Positions 35,224 through 47,354 of a stretch of DNA of 64,000 nt are shown in pieces; the stretch's first letter is position 1; each line of letters opens with the position of its first letter. A program made the position numbers and the translations under genes. Where the stretch lies: contig NJPS01000013.1 in assembly GCA_002946415.1 (NCBI GenBank), forward strand, positions 1,612,001 through 1,676,000, given 5' to 3'. The stretch comes from Rutstroemia sp. NJR-2017a BVV2 (lineage: Eukaryota; Ascomycota; Leotiomycetes; Helotiales; Rutstroemiaceae). The notes under the pieces were generated by a model, which had not been told where the DNA came from, did no database searches, and was given only the letters and a program-made list of their open reading frames with translations.

Positions 35224-36186
35224 ATGACCTCCTCAGAATGCCTCCCAGATGGGCACGCCACACCATCCCGGCCCTTAGTTCCCGGTATCTACGTCCCTAC
35301 GGTAGCATTCTTTGACCCCTCAACTGAAGAAGTTGACGCCGCTACTGTCTTCAAACATGCCAGTCACCTTGCTACCAGTGGCATTGCTGGTCTTGTAACT
35401 CATGGGTCCAACGGCGAAGCGGTCCATCTAACGCACTCCGAACGCGCCCTCATAACCTCTACCACACGCCGCGCTCTCGATGAAGCTGGAAAAGTCTCCA
35501 TGCCCCTCGTCGTAGGCTGCGGGACGCAGTCCGTAAAAGAAACCGTCGAACTCTGCCAAGAAGCCGTTTCCTCTGGCGGCGACTACGCGCTAATCCTACC
35601 ACCTAGCTACTACGGATCTCTGCTAAGCAAGACCTCCGTACTTAAATTCTTCACCGACGTCGCAGACTTGAGCCCACTTCCTTTGCTCATCTACAACTAC
35701 CCTGCCGCAGTTAGTGGACTTGACCTCACCTCCGACGACATCTTGAAACTTTCCCAGCACAAGAACATCGTAGGCGTAAAACTCACTTGCGGAAACACTG
35801 GAAAACTTGCCCGCATCGCCTCATCCGCCAAACCGGGTTTTCTCACTACTGGCGGATCAGCAGATTTTACCCTGCAGACATGTGTTGTAGGCGGACAGGG
35901 GGTCATTGCGGGACTGGCGAACCTGGCCCCCAAGGCGTGTGTGAGAATCATGAAACTTTTTGACGACGGGAAATTGGTAGAGGCGAGGAAATTGCAGGCG
36001 ATTGTTGCACGGGGCGATTGGGTAGCAATTCAGGGAGGTTTTGTGGGTGTTAAGGCGGCAGTGGGGAGGTATTATGGGTTGAGGGTGGGGGGCCCGAGGA
36101 GACCTTGCGTGCAGCCTGGGGAGGAGGAGTTAAGGACGATGGTGGACGGCTTTGCGGAGTTGATGGAGGTAGAAAGGGGATTGTAG
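35224..36186 (+). CDS. DHDPS-family aldolase, likely 2-keto-3-deoxy-L-galactonate aldolase
   Basis: This single-exon 320-residue protein belongs to the dihydrodipicolinate synthase/N-acetylneuraminate lyase class of Schiff-base aldolases. It has the substrate-loop motif HGSNGEAVHLT (60-70), the catalytic Tyr in LIYNYP (Y157) and the Schiff-base Lys in GVKLTCGN (K186). Fungi lack the bacterial lysine route, so the likely roles are the last step of D-galacturonate breakdown (GaaC/LGA1: L-threo-3-deoxy-hexulosonate to pyruvate and L-glyceraldehyde) or a 4-hydroxy-2-oxoglutarate aldolase-like reaction. I favour the first by general resemblance only. No other pectin-pathway gene is in the window. 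The sense strand is C-rich to about 35880 and G-rich beyond. Confidence 0.85.
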   Translation: MTSSECLPDGHATPSRPLVPGIYVPTVAFFDPSTEEVDAATVFKHASHLATSGIAGLVTHGSNGEAVHLTHSERALITSTTRRALDEAGKVSMPLVVGCGTQSVKETVELCQEAVSSGGDYALILPPSYYGSLLSKTSVLKFFTDVADLSPLPLLIYNYPAAVSGLDLTSDDILKLSQHKNIVGVKLTCGNTGKLARIASSAKPGFLTTGGSADFTLQTCVVGGQGVIAGLANLAPKACVRIMKLFDDGKLVEARKLQAIVARGDWVAIQGGFVGVKAAVGRYYGLRVGGPRRPCVQPGEEELRTMVDGFAELMEVERGL

Positions 36187-36898
36187 TTGAGGGTGTGCGT
36201 TACGTGCGTTACGTTGTTTGTGGTTTCCACGTAGCCATGGCCTAATTTTGACATGAATATGAACGCTGTCCTGTAAGGGGAAATAGGTCAAAGTGGAAAC
36301 AACATATACAAAAATGTATCAAAGGCTGAAAATGTACCAAAGGCTGAATCTCAAAAATCTGAAACCATTTTGAAAGCAAACTTATTAACTCAATTATATC
36401 ATGACCATCTCTTCTTCCAACCAATGCCCAGCTCCTCTTTGGCTTCATTCCTTGCTCCGGGCATAGAGTCAAAGCTTCGGGGATAAAGCAGAAGTTGGGT
36501 TTCTGAAGGTGTTTGAGACGAACAAAGTTTTCCCGCCGATGATGTTCGCGCCATATATAATAACAGGGTGAGGTTTAGTAAGCCAATTCAGTAATAGAAT
36601 TCAAGGAGTATTGTATAAAAGTATTCATTCGGTACAAAGCATTGTTCTTTGTCTGTAGGAATATCTGCTGAACAAAAAAATGATATCCACTCACACGCCT
36701 TTATACTTCTGTATTTGGGGACAACAACGTATTTATCGGGAATGAACAACAACTGTGAAACATTCATATCTAGTCAAGTTATCACCTTCTAGCCTCTTCC
36801 GTAAACCTGCCATTACACGTAGCTAACCTATCTAATCATTCGCAAAAATCTCTTAGAAGACAACTCCTAACCTAGCTACGTAGCTAAAATTGAGCATA
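36187..36898. other. Intergenic, AT-rich
   Basis: No gene supported. A segment near 36643-36668 (AGGAATATCTGCTGAACA) resembles the interior of the MITE copy at 55.9 kb, but no ends are visible. Confidence 0.45.
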
Positions 36899-37735
36899 AT
36901 GCAGACACCAGACTCCGAACCCCCGGATAAACCTTCATTTCCACGCTTTGGAGAGCTTCCCAAAGAAATCCAACTCCAGATTTGGCGTCACGCGGCTTCA
37001 AATCTTCGCACAATCGTTGTAGATCATAGAGTTTCCAGAAACCCTAATGGCGCTATCAGACGCTATTATGAGGGGAAAGGACCTTATGATATAGTCTCAC
37101 CCATTACACCCCCCCTCATGCAGGTGTGCTATGAAGCGCGGAAGGCCTCCAAAGACTTCTACGATAGAGCCAACTTACGCAAAGGAACGAAGTTTTACAT
37201 GAACCAAGATGCTGATATCCTTTACTTGAAAGGCTCAATGTGCTTCAGGAGACATCTCAAAGGTAGGGTGCAGCGCCCGGAGCAAAAACACACACATTAC
37301 TTCAGCTGGCTCGGAGTTCGTTATCTAGCGTTCGATTTAGATATTCTTTCACGCACGAGCGGGTGCGAGCTCTACATTTGCGACCTTGTCAGAAAGTTCT
37401 ACACTTCGGAGAACCGGATTGACAAGATTTATGTGGTGTATCAGAAGCCCGAGGACAGGGGACATGCGGAACGGGTTGCTAGCATTTGGTCAGTGGACCA
37501 CAGAGCATTCCTTCGATATAACACTGCCTATCTCAAACGCCTTATCAGTTATCCTATCCGTCGGGGGGCTGACGAACCGCTACACGTAGTTAGACGTGAT
37601 GGTACAGAGACTCAGTGGGATGATTATTTCGAATCTGCGGACGAGGATGATGACCCAAAGTTTCGATCAGACCATGAACGCTGGAAGGCGTCTGAGTGGA
37701 TACCTATCTTGATTAGTGATCTCCCAGCTTCTTGA
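36899..37735 (+). CDS. 2EXR-domain protein (F-box-like fungal family)
   Basis: The 278-residue single-exon frame starts at ATG 36899. An N-terminal 2EXR domain is clear: FPRFGELPKEIQLQIWRHAA (about residues 16-35), then TPPLMQVCYEARKASKDFY. This domain is an F-box-like module strongly expanded in Leotiomycetes and related fungi. Most members have no assigned role. The C-terminal half is unrecognised, with an acidic ESADEDDD stretch near the end. A second 2EXR gene lies 1.1 kb downstream on the other strand; the two share the domain but little else by eye, so they are distant paralogues at best. Confidence 0.82.
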   Translation: MQTPDSEPPDKPSFPRFGELPKEIQLQIWRHAASNLRTIVVDHRVSRNPNGAIRRYYEGKGPYDIVSPITPPLMQVCYEARKASKDFYDRANLRKGTKFYMNQDADILYLKGSMCFRRHLKGRVQRPEQKHTHYFSWLGVRYLAFDLDILSRTSGCELYICDLVRKFYTSENRIDKIYVVYQKPEDRGHAERVASIWSVDHRAFLRYNTAYLKRLISYPIRRGADEPLHVVRRDGTETQWDDYFESADEDDDPKFRSDHERWKASEWIPILISDLPAS

Positions 37736-38883
37736 TCCGGTGTAACTTCATCTCAAAGAGCATAACTGGATAGCACTAATATCCGCGGTCTGTTGCCAAG
37801 CCAAATCGATGCTGCACGCTCGCTCTAAGTAATGGTCACGTTCTCCCAGCAGGTATGCTATATTAGCTACAGACTACATTATCCTATATTTAAAACTCTT
37901 ATATCAACTAATCTACTTTTCCGTTCATTCCATTCATTTAGATTCCATTCATCATTTAGATTATATTCGTGACCCCTAGCCTGTGCAACTGGTAAAGCAA
38001 AACCTGTCCAAGAGAAAACCTCAACCTCTAAATCCAAAATTAATAACACTCCTGAGAGAGACAACTATAATTTATCAGGCGGATTCTTTATACAAATATA
38101 TAGAAGTCCTTATCCCAAATAAATGAAAATCCGCAAATTATGTGCCGACAGGCCGCCGTCCTAACTCTTGCGATATATATTGACGACTTGAGAAATAAGA
38201 GCAGTTTTACTACTAGCAAATAGTGATTTGTAGATCTAAACCCTTGTGGGTTTATATGAAATACTTACTAACAGGATTGCTGCTTCAATAGCAAAAACGA
38301 TATACTTATTATCATAGTCGGACTTGCTCATCGGCAAAACATGGTGAGATATTGGGAGTATACACCTACTCACCCTTCATTGGAACTCGCATTTCGCTAT
38401 TTAGCTGTTGATATAGATTCCCTCACCAATCGTCCCGAATCCCGGATAGTAGCTCCAGTAGCAGAACCTATTGATTCATTGAATAGCACACTTGCACTTG
38501 ATTAGTTGATTATCACCAACTAAACTTCATGTTTTCACTATATCCTGGCCCCTTCTCAGATACTCTCCTCAGATACTCTCATCAGTTATATCCTTCACAT
38601 CTATCATTATACATCCTTATTTCTACTGTGAATTTCTCTAGCCAGATTCATTGCCTACTTTTGAGATACGTCCGCTTCAATGTCCCGCATCAAGTTGTTA
38701 ATTAATTTGAAATATAAGATAGTTCGTCGACTTACCTCCTTATATTAAAAGCAACCACTCCCATTGAACGAGCTCGACAACGCAGTCCGTAGTCACTACC
38801 GCCACCACCGCCAACAAGTCCTCTCCAGTCATCATTGACTCGTCGAAAGACATTTGCTCACGGCCACTGACAAATTGTCACAA
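37736..38883. other. Intergenic between convergent 2EXR genes, AT-rich
   Basis: Strongly AT-rich with short TATA-like stretches and no supportable gene. It looks like degraded non-coding DNA. Confidence 0.5.
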
Positions 38884-39576
38884 TCACTTCCAATCGCGAC
38901 ACAACTGGCCATAGGTAATGAAGCGTGGCTTGACCTTGCGCACGAATTGGGTGAACTTCTCATCCTCGAGTTCTTCAATGTACTCCTCAATATCGGCTGC
39001 GATTTTCTCACTGAAAATTTCTGGTCTGAGGCCGTTGAGGTTTTTGCGAACCAAAAAGTACGACTCTAAATGCGACATGTCGAGCATGTCGGCATTCATG
39101 TCATCAAAAAGCCAAACGAGGTAAGAGAGTTCCCCAGCTACTGGAGGCTGTAAAATATCCTGGTCGTCGACACATACTGCCACATGCTTAATTCTTTTGT
39201 CTAAACAAGGTACATGTCTGCTGCCTATAAACAACACAATTTCGTTTTTGGTATCAACCCAGTGGCGGCGCCTACCAAAAGTGGTTATCAGGTTGATGGA
39301 ATATCGTCTTTGAAACTCAACCCGCGAATCGTGACATGCCTGTAGTAGGCCAGGATAGGCCTCATTTTTAGGTCTGCACCAATAGTCAAGTCTGACGATA
39401 CCCCCGGGGATGGAGTCTACCGCAAACTTCCAAATTAGGACTTGGAGCTCATCGGGAAGCTTGGCGAATAGGACAAAAGTCTTTCTGACGTTGCGGGTTG
39501 TTACAGCCCTCTTGCTTCCATCTCGCTTTCGAAGCTGTCGATCAGAATCACGGGGGATGTGGCTGCGAGTTGCCAT
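38884..39576 (-). CDS. 2EXR-domain protein
   Basis: The 230-residue single-exon frame begins MATRSHIPRDSD. After a basic N-terminus it has the 2EXR signature: FAKLPDELQVLIWKFAVDS (about 37-55), then RPKNEAYPGLLQACHDSRVEFQ. The C-terminal part ends in an acidic helix-like stretch (DIEEYIEELEDEKF). No other domain is recognised. It is complete, with stop TGA after DWK. The role is unknown. Confidence 0.82.
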   Translation of the reverse strand: MATRSHIPRDSDRQLRKRDGSKRAVTTRNVRKTFVLFAKLPDELQVLIWKFAVDSIPGGIVRLDYWCRPKNEAYPGLLQACHDSRVEFQRRYSINLITTFGRRRHWVDTKNEIVLFIGSRHVPCLDKRIKHVAVCVDDQDILQPPVAGELSYLVWLFDDMNADMLDMSHLESYFLVRKNLNGLRPEIFSEKIAADIEEYIEELEDEKFTQFVRKVKPRFITYGQLCRDWK

Positions 39577-41063
39577 GTCTTCGTATTCGATATTGAAGTT
39601 AACCTAATTCTCTAGAGAAACCTCTAGTATCAAGTTACCGGGCAGGTATTTATATCTTATGCGATTATTGATGGGAGTAATTGGATAATGTGCTTGGAAA
39701 GTCTTTGTATACGTTCGAGGTTCGCCTGTAAGTTATGTTGCAGGCTGCACCGTTGTTCTGGAACAGTTCGTTTCTCAACCCGAATTAGGAAGCACCGCCT
39801 GCTGTAGGAGTTCACCGGAATGCCGACGATTACTATCGACTGTTGTTCTCTGCATTTGCAAACGAGGCAGGCCGCAGACTCTGGCCCCGGCTGTCCGGTG
39901 CAGAAATAACAGGCCGATCTTGGTATAGGAAGTTAGGAACAATGAGCCAATAATAGCATCTAAAACACATTTGGATAATAAAAACCTTATAATATCTTAG
40001 AGTTTCTAAAATGTTTATTCAACTATCGTAATGCCTCGAAGATATTTGGACAATGGAAATATTATGATACATTAGGGGTAAGCATGGATGTGACAACGAG
40101 AAAGATGCTTCGGCACTGGCAGGTGCCTGATCCTCTTATCACCTTGAAAATTTCACCATCTTTTTGGATATCTGACTGCGACAGTGGCACTTGCAAGTTA
40201 TGAAGTGGATTCATATGATTCAAAGGACAGTACAGCGAGTTTGTAAGAAAGAAGAGGGATTATGGATCTAGAGACATTTTCTGTAATGACCGTCGCCTAT
40301 GCCGAAGAAAATGCCTTCTTGGTTATGGTGCCTGTCTAGGGCACTGAAATTTCGGTGCTCATCCAAACAGCCCAACTTAAAAGACGACGTAGGAGAACAC
40401 AGGACGAGAACTTGGTGTTAAGCTTGGAATACGCCAGAGGAGGGGGGAGGTCGTAGATGGACTTGGATGCTTTGAACTTGCCACCGACTGCAGTAATAGT
40501 AGTGCCAGCTACAAGTCACTCTTGTGCTACTAGTCTACAAGCAAGCTTGCATTTAGCATTGTGATCATTCCTAAGATTAACCTAACAACCCGTGAACATC
40601 GTGTCATGAAAGTGTGCTTGCACCAACACGTGACTTCACTGACCTTCTGCGGGTTAATTTCACGACAACCACTACCTCGCCAACATCTCGTCCAACTTAT
40701 ATGCTATAATCGAACCGCTCATGGATTAAATACTCACTCGGACTTAATGCGGTTATCCAGATAGAGATTCTGCAGATCATTAGGTTTTGCATATTTCATT
40801 GGATGATGCGACTCAAGCGAGAGATGGTGACATTGTGTACTGTCAGCACACAATATCACGATGGCACTCAGGATTCGACACAGCTGATAAGAACAAGGGA
40901 ACATCACTGGTCTGGACGTACTAAGCAGTAAGGGATTCGCGCAGGTGCGGAGTAATGGCGTGACAATCTTCGTATATCCTTAAAACCCATAGAAGCCCAG
41001 ATATCTCTCGAGCTGTGCCCTCGAGCATAGACTGCTGTATGTTTTCCAGCAATCGGGACAAGC
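39577..41063. other. Intergenic region with a MITE relic
   Basis: It contains the element relic near 39893-40035. The rest shows no recognisable gene; the final stretch is the promoter of the monooxygenase gene. Confidence 0.5.
39893..40035. mobile_element. MITE relic, AACAGGCCGAT family, copy D (one end)
   Basis: The left end GTGCAGAAATAACAGGCCGA matches the end of copy C. The interior ATATCTTAGAGTTTCTAAAA and TGTTTATTC match copy E (TATCTTAGAGCTTTTAGGAT, ATTTATTC). The other terminus is not clear, so the right boundary is approximate. Confidence 0.5.
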
Positions 41064-42773
41064 ATGGCGCCTTCACCACAGAGAGTTGCTGTAATTGGCG
41101 CTGGAGTCAGTGGACTTGCAGCGGCGAGACACCTCCAAGAATCGGGTTTGGATGTAGTAGTTTATGAACGATCATCGAGGCCTGGAGGTGTATGGTAAGT
41201 TCTAGAGTTCTAACTCGAGGCCCAGTACTGCATGTACGAGTTGTATTGATATGTAGCTAAAGGGCCTATGACGAAAGAAAGCCACCCGAGCCAAGGTATC
41301 CATCCATTCTACCATCACTCGCTGACTCGTCTTTCGAGAACGCAGAAGGAATTGACTCTGCGTTTCGATCCAAGCCTTTTCCTGGGAAAGAACTGAGGAA
41401 ATCCGTCGATTCAGGAGAAGAATCTGTGGACAGCATCCATTTGAGGCACGCACCACCAGGACCAGCCTACGATGGCCTTACCACCAATATCTCGACGAAG
41501 CTTCAGAAAATGAAAGACCACCCATGGAAGGATGGAACCGGTGATTTCGTCAACGTGAGGGTTGTCGGGGATTATTTGGCTGATTATGCCAAGAACTTCC
41601 ACGTGGAAGAAATTGTGAGATATCGTACCAAAGTTGCAAGTGTTGAGAAGGTGGGTGGGATTTGGAACGTCGAATCTAGTCAGTTGGTGAGCGGTCAAGA
41701 CCGTGGCGTGCAGTTTGTCAATAGGCGGGAGGTTAGTCTAAACGGAGGATTAGAACAGTGACTCAGAGGCTAACCCGGTGTAGGTATTTGATAAAGTTGT
41801 CGTAGCAAGTGGACATTACCATGCATGTAGAGTCCCGGACATTGGTGGGCTAGCGGAATGGAAAGCGGCCTGGCCGGGAAGAATCATGCATTCGAAAGCT
41901 TACAGAAAACCCGCAGAACTTAAAGATCAGGTAAGCGGGTCTGTGAATCTTGGTATAGGTGACCTATTTCTGATCGAATGAGTGCAGACAGTACTCCTCA
42001 TTGGAGCAAGTACATCATCCACTGACATAGCAAGAGAGATAGATGGTGTTGCAAAGAAGGTGTATCAATCGTCCAGAGGAGGGCAATTTGACCTACCACT
42101 CAGCTTCCTGCCACCAAACACATCTAGGATAGGCGAGTGCAGCTCTTTCCAGTTCGACCCCGAAGATAATGGTCGGGGTACGGCTTACCTTAAGGATGGC
42201 AGCATACTGCGCGGCATTGACAAGGTGGTGATCTGCACGGGCTACCATATCTCTTATCCATTTCTCCGTGAATACCACGACGACTTCCTCAAGGCCGAGC
42301 AGGCAGATGAAAGAATCCTCGTAACAGATGGTACACAAGTTCACAACCTACACAAAGACATCTTTTATATACCCGATCCAACACTGGCTTTTGTCGGCAC
42401 ATCCTACTATGTAGCAACTATGTCATTTTTTGAGTTCCAAGCAATCGCCGTTGCAGCCGTGTTCTCGGGTCGGGCGAAGTTACCGAGCGAGGAAGAAATG
42501 AGAGAAGAATATAGAGCAAAGGTAGTAAATAAAGGATACGGGAGAGCTTTCCACGCTTTGCATGGCATAGAAGCAGAGACGGTGAGAGAGCTGGTGGAAT
42601 GGATCAATGCGGATGCCGAACTCTCCGGTGCACCAAAGATACAAGGGCATTCAGACGAATGGAGGAAAGAAGACGAGGTCAAGCTGGAGAAGCTTCGAAA
42701 GAGATTTGCGCAGAAGCAGCAAGACAATGGAACTCAGATAACTGTAGGCTGGTTGGGTACAAGAGCCAATTGA
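41064..42773 (+). CDS. Flavin-containing monooxygenase
   Basis: Exons 41064..41194, 41263..41731, 41784..41930 and 41988..42773 give 510 residues. It has the FAD-binding [12 protein letters not shown] (12-23), the [10 protein letters not shown] segment rebuilt by the first splice, an FMO-like [12 protein letters not shown], the NADPH-binding [13 protein letters not shown] and [10 protein letters not shown]. FMOs use NADPH and O2 to oxygenate N or S atoms of small molecules. The closest described type is the fungal FMO1-like / thiol-specific group. The true substrate cannot be read from sequence, and there is no biosynthetic cluster around it. No signal peptide or membrane anchor is seen. The acceptor before GGCCTATG follows a TAGCTAAAG stretch, the least certain splice site. 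Confidence 0.9.
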
Positions 42774-43542
42774 GGGGTTCATGGTAGAGACCGCCTCAGT
42801 AAGAGGGATAGATAGAGCTTGCTAGAGTTCCTATTGTCTTCAACAGACTTGTAGAGGATGTCATCGGAGGTTCCGTGAATTACACCTGCATACTTTCGTA
42901 GTCTGTTTAGGATCAAACCATAGACTCCTCGACTTGACCATGATTGGCTCGAATCAAGGACGCCTTGCAAAGGCGTGCGTGTGCGTACCTTCACTTGTTA
43001 ATGCCAGACGAAATTGTGATGACCGATCACATCTTTCTATAATGTTACCACTCCAACACCCTAGAGTAAGAGACGTCTGATCTATTGTACCTCGTTACGT
43101 TAGTGATGATGCGTTGAAGGGATGCAAATGTGATGTGAACGAATGTGGTCATGGGCGCTTGGGTGAAAGGTGGGAACTGTTGGAACCTTGCATGAAATTT
43201 AGCGAAGTCGCGTCGAGGGAAATCGCGACTTCCTAATTAAACCTCATATACATATCAGAAAAACTCCACGCCTATTTTACCTCCGTACCCCATTGTATCT
43301 GCGCTCAAATAGCTTCACACACGCCTCAAGAGCATAGAACTCGAACCTACGGGTCAAATACCCCAAACAACCAAGATCCAATGCTATACCTCGCACAATA
43401 GGTTTTCGCGGAACGACCCCCCGAAACGCGTCTAGAACCACGATTATACCAGAGCACATACCTCGAAACTACGAGATATTGCTACATCTGGGGATTCTGC
43501 GATATTCTCTACGAAAAACGACGCGTATAACACATAATAAAC
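42774..43542. other. Intergenic region upstream of CDC45
   Basis: No gene supported. It should contain the CDC45 promoter. The small minus-strand frames (42779-42994, 43277-43459) have no family features. Confidence 0.5.
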
Positions 43543-46258
43543 ATGTACCTACCACGATCACAACTTGCAACCCTATATCTCCATCTCCAGAAAACCCACC
43601 ATCCATTATCCCCTCCGGTACTTATTCTTGTTGCACTCGAGCCCGATGCATTATGTGGATGTCGAATCCTTACTCAACTTCTGAAACGTGATTATATACC
43701 ACATAAAATACAACCGATTGCTGGGTATGGCGACTTGGAAAAGGCAGGGAAAAATGTGATACAGCCGATGATGGAGACGAATGGGGGTAGTGGTGGGGTT
43801 GTAGTTTGCTTAGGTGTTGGTGGGCTGGTAGACCTGGGAGCACTGCTGGGATTTGAGGCAGATGGAGACGAGGCAAGCTACGGGGGCGTTGAGGTCTGGG
43901 TTGTGGATGCACGAAGGCCGTGGAATTTAGGCAATGTCTTTGGTGGATTCCCAGTTGATATTCAGGAAGCCGAGGGTGGAGAGGTCATACATCAGCCTCC
44001 GAAAGGCGTGGTGGGGGGGATGATCCAGAAGAATTATAAGCCCGGAAAGGGAGGAATTATTGTCTTCGACGATGGAGATATTGAAGAGGACATGAAGGCC
44101 GAGAAGGACGCTTATCTGACGTTGGTAGATATGCCAGAGGTCGAAGACGATGGGGATGACAGCGAGGGTAGTGAAACGGGAGACGATAGTGAGGCAGAGG
44201 AACCAAATCAAGCCAGAAAGCCGGGCAAAAAGAGGAAGTCTTGGTCAGATAGAGATGAAGAGGACGATAGCGACGAGGATGATAATAGACCTCATCAAAG
44301 AAGGAGAAGTAACTCAGTATGTGTTTTGAAACATTATATCAAACGTGTTCTAATATTTCAATCTAGTCAAGTTCAATACCCGAATCTCCAACTCGTCCGC
44401 CGCAACGAGGACTCCTATCCCTTGCAGATCCTACTATTTTTTCGAGCGACTCACGATCAGTATCTCCATCACCAGCACAGCCTCCGAAACAGCCATCCCC
44501 GAGAACGCTGCGGCGGCGGCTTTTGAAGATGCGTCGAAAGAATGAGGCCGTGCTACAAGCATACTACAGCCTAGGGGCATCGTATTCAGAGCCCATAGCC
44601 TCGATGATGTACTCTCTAGCTTCGGAGCTTGGCAGAGAAGATAACGACCTGCTTTGGTTGACTATTGTTGGTGTCACCTCACAGGAATTGTACGGGCGAT
44701 CATCCGTTGGAGTGGCCGTAACCACACAAAAGCCCACGGCATCAGGTTGGCTAGGGACGAGGGGTTCAAGAACACGGCAAGTCTTACGAGACGAAGTACG
44801 ACGTCTTAATCCACCAGAACTTTCTGAGTCAAGCTTCAATACAAATCGCAGTATGTCGGCTGAAAATAGTGGGATCATACCTACTACTGCACGAAGCCCA
44901 ACAGATACAAGCATTAGACTATCTCCCGAACCGAAGTTTCTCCTTATAAGACATTGGAGTTTGTACGACAGCATGTTACATTCCCCCTATCTTTCTGCAA
45001 GGTTACATATCTGGTCGGACAGTGGTAGGAAAAGGCTTCATAAACTCCTCGCAAAAATGGGTGTCAGTCTGGTGCAATGCAAACAAAGTTACACCCATAT
45101 GGACATGGAACTCAAACGCGGGTTACGGACAAAGTTACTGAAATATTCTGAGTTATATGGCCTCGACGACCTAGTACCCAGTGCTGATACCGACGGGAAA
45201 GATCGAGGAGGTGCAAAGGAAGGTTGGGGTTTTGTGCGAAGTTGGGGCTGGAAAGCAACACTGAGTGCCCAGGATGTCGGTGTTGTAGTAGGTGCCATTC
45301 TTGAAGTAGGCAAGAAAGCAGTGACGACACTAGAGAATGGAAGCTGGGACCGAAGTCGGGATGTCAAAGAGACGACTGATGAAGATGGTGCAATTGAGGG
45401 AGAGGAATGGGTTAGTAGGTTCTGGGACGCCTATGATGCGCTTGAGAAGTAAGTTTAATCCCATTCCTCTTATTTTCCTAGATGGGAGCTGGGCTAACCA
45501 AATCGAATAGAATCGAAGAGCTCAAAGCCGCCCTCCCCACAGCGCAGCACCTCCACCGCGCCATCCTCCGCACCGGCACATCACTCATTGAAAAACGGCA
45601 AATCAAACATCTACGTGCCTTCCGTATGTGCGTGGTAAAAGACGGTCCAGACGTAACCCTCTTCACGCATCCTGCTGCGCTAACGAAACTCGCGCTCTGG
45701 ATAGGCGAGGCGATCGCGGAGCAGGAAAAGGAAGCGAAGGGAAAACTTGGTCATGGAGGCAGAGGAACACCGCTAGTAGTGGCAGGTCTCAATGAGAATA
45801 GAGGTGTATATGTAGTTGTCGGAACTGGCGGTGGCGGAGGCGGCATCCAGGGGTTTGGATTCGGCGATAAAGGGGCAGCGAAGGAGCGGAAGCGGAAACG
45901 GGAGGAAAAGGAGAAGTTGAGAGAGGAAAGGAGGAGAAATAAGGAGAAGATTAGAGAGGAGAAAAGGGAAGCGAGGAGGAGGGCTAGAGGGGATGATGAG
46001 GATGACGAAGACGAGGATGAGGAAACGGAATCAGAGGGGAGTGAGTCGGAGAGTGAGGAGGAGGGGGATGATGATGATGAGGAGAAGAATTCGAAAGGGT
46101 TTGGGAGGAATAAGTTCGGAAATGCATTTCAGGAGGTGGTCGAGGAGACGAATGCGAGGGTTAGGATAGATTCTTTTGAGCATTGTGTGGTGGAGGTTAA
46201 GAAAGAGGACTTGGGGGGTTTCTTGGAGAGTCTGAGTTTGAAAGCTGTGGTTGGGTAG
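43543..46258 (+). CDS. CDC45: DNA replication initiation factor CDC45
   Basis: Exons 43543..44316, 44367..45448 and 45511..46258 give 867 residues. Cdc45 joins Mcm2-7 and GINS to form the CMG replicative helicase. Recognisable family segments are the N-terminal RSQLATLYLHLQ, LVALEPDALCGCRILTQLLK, VWVVDARRPWNLGNVFG, then after an acidic/basic linker VLQAYYSLGASYSEPIASM, DLLWLTIVGVTSQ, HWSLYDSMLHSPYLSARLHI and FRMCVVKDGPDVTLFTHPAAL. The middle linker (about 195-290) is Asp/Glu/Ser-rich. A second Lys/Arg/Glu then Asp/Glu-rich insert near residues 745-810 sits just before the C-terminal helices and is longer than I know from yeast. Nuclear. Intact and single-copy in type. Confidence 0.95.
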
Positions 46259-47354
46259 GATGAGGTTCGGAAAATGGATGGATGGGCAGGGAAAAGGAAA
46301 GGATTGGGAAAGGGAGGGGGGGAAGGTGGAGAGTGTAGTTCATGATTTTGATGCAGTTATTGTATGCATGGCTGGATAGGTATGAAATGGGATGGGATGG
46401 GATGGGATGGCATGGTCTGGATCGAAAGCACGGATGGGAAGGAAATCGGTGTTTGTGTTCTATTACTACTTTTTCTTCAAAGGATAGGATAGGCTAGGGT
46501 ATGGAAAGGTAAGGATAGGGATTTCAACTTCTGTAATTGTTGGGTTGTATGGATGGATGTATGTATTGGTGTTGGGGCTTTACACTGTACAGAGCATGGG
46601 AGCGGTCGATTTTTCTTTCTTCGCACTTGGGTATCGTGTCGCATTGCATTGACATTGGATATGCAGTTTTGAGTTGGTATAGGGGTGTAGGTGTTTGCGT
46701 GGTGGGTTTGATGGGCAGATCCGTCTGGAACGTAGATAGGAGTGAGAGATTGCAAATACAGTCATGCATATAGGAAACAGAATTTTAAGAGTTTTGGTAT
46801 GTGCAGTGAGATTGGATGCGTTTGCAGTATGCTGAAAGTGATTCGAATAAGATGTGTGGATAGATGGGATAGGGAAGGAATTGATCGATAGATACAATTG
46901 GGTCTTGCTGGGAAGACTGAAGGTGTGGAAGATGGAAGTCTAGATGATTAGAGATACAAACGTACTGTAGCATAGCAGAAGAGAAAGAGATATGAAATAT
47001 AGCCTCAGAAATCTGTATGACGACAATGATTTTGTGACAAATCTTAAATGGCACATATATATATATGAATGGCCATCAAGAAAATTAGGTGAAAATAAGT
47101 AAAAATATGAAATTCTCATCCGCAATCGCTCCCTCGCATTCCTCGCCAAATATGGTCTCTGGATCTGTTTGAAGGACATAACATTTTATATACAAAAGCT
47201 TAATATTTCCTATCATTATCATCATTTAACCATCAATACATCAAGATGCTCTGAAGTTCCTAGTGCCGTGCCCAAAAACTTCTGTAATCACAAAGGCAGC
47301 GGCTTCGGAAAATCTCTCTCCGGAATCCTCCTAATCGCATGTACCCATCATTTT
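46259..47354. other. Intergenic region between convergent genes with simple repeats
   Basis: This is the G-rich 3' flank of CDC45, with a short GGGAT array at about 46387-46408 (roughly four units). AT-rich sequence follows, with no supportable gene. Confidence 0.5.

Noticed and set aside
36638..36672. Possible sixth copy of the AACAGGCCGAT element
   Set aside because: Only about 18 bases match the interior of copy E and no terminal repeats are visible.
43270..43345. Possible tRNA on the minus strand (a box-B-like CTCGAACC)
   Set aside because: No matching acceptor stem or A box could be folded around it.
46387..46408. GGGAT repeats that look telomere-like
   Set aside because: The unit is not TTAGGG and the array is only about four copies; a simple repeat.
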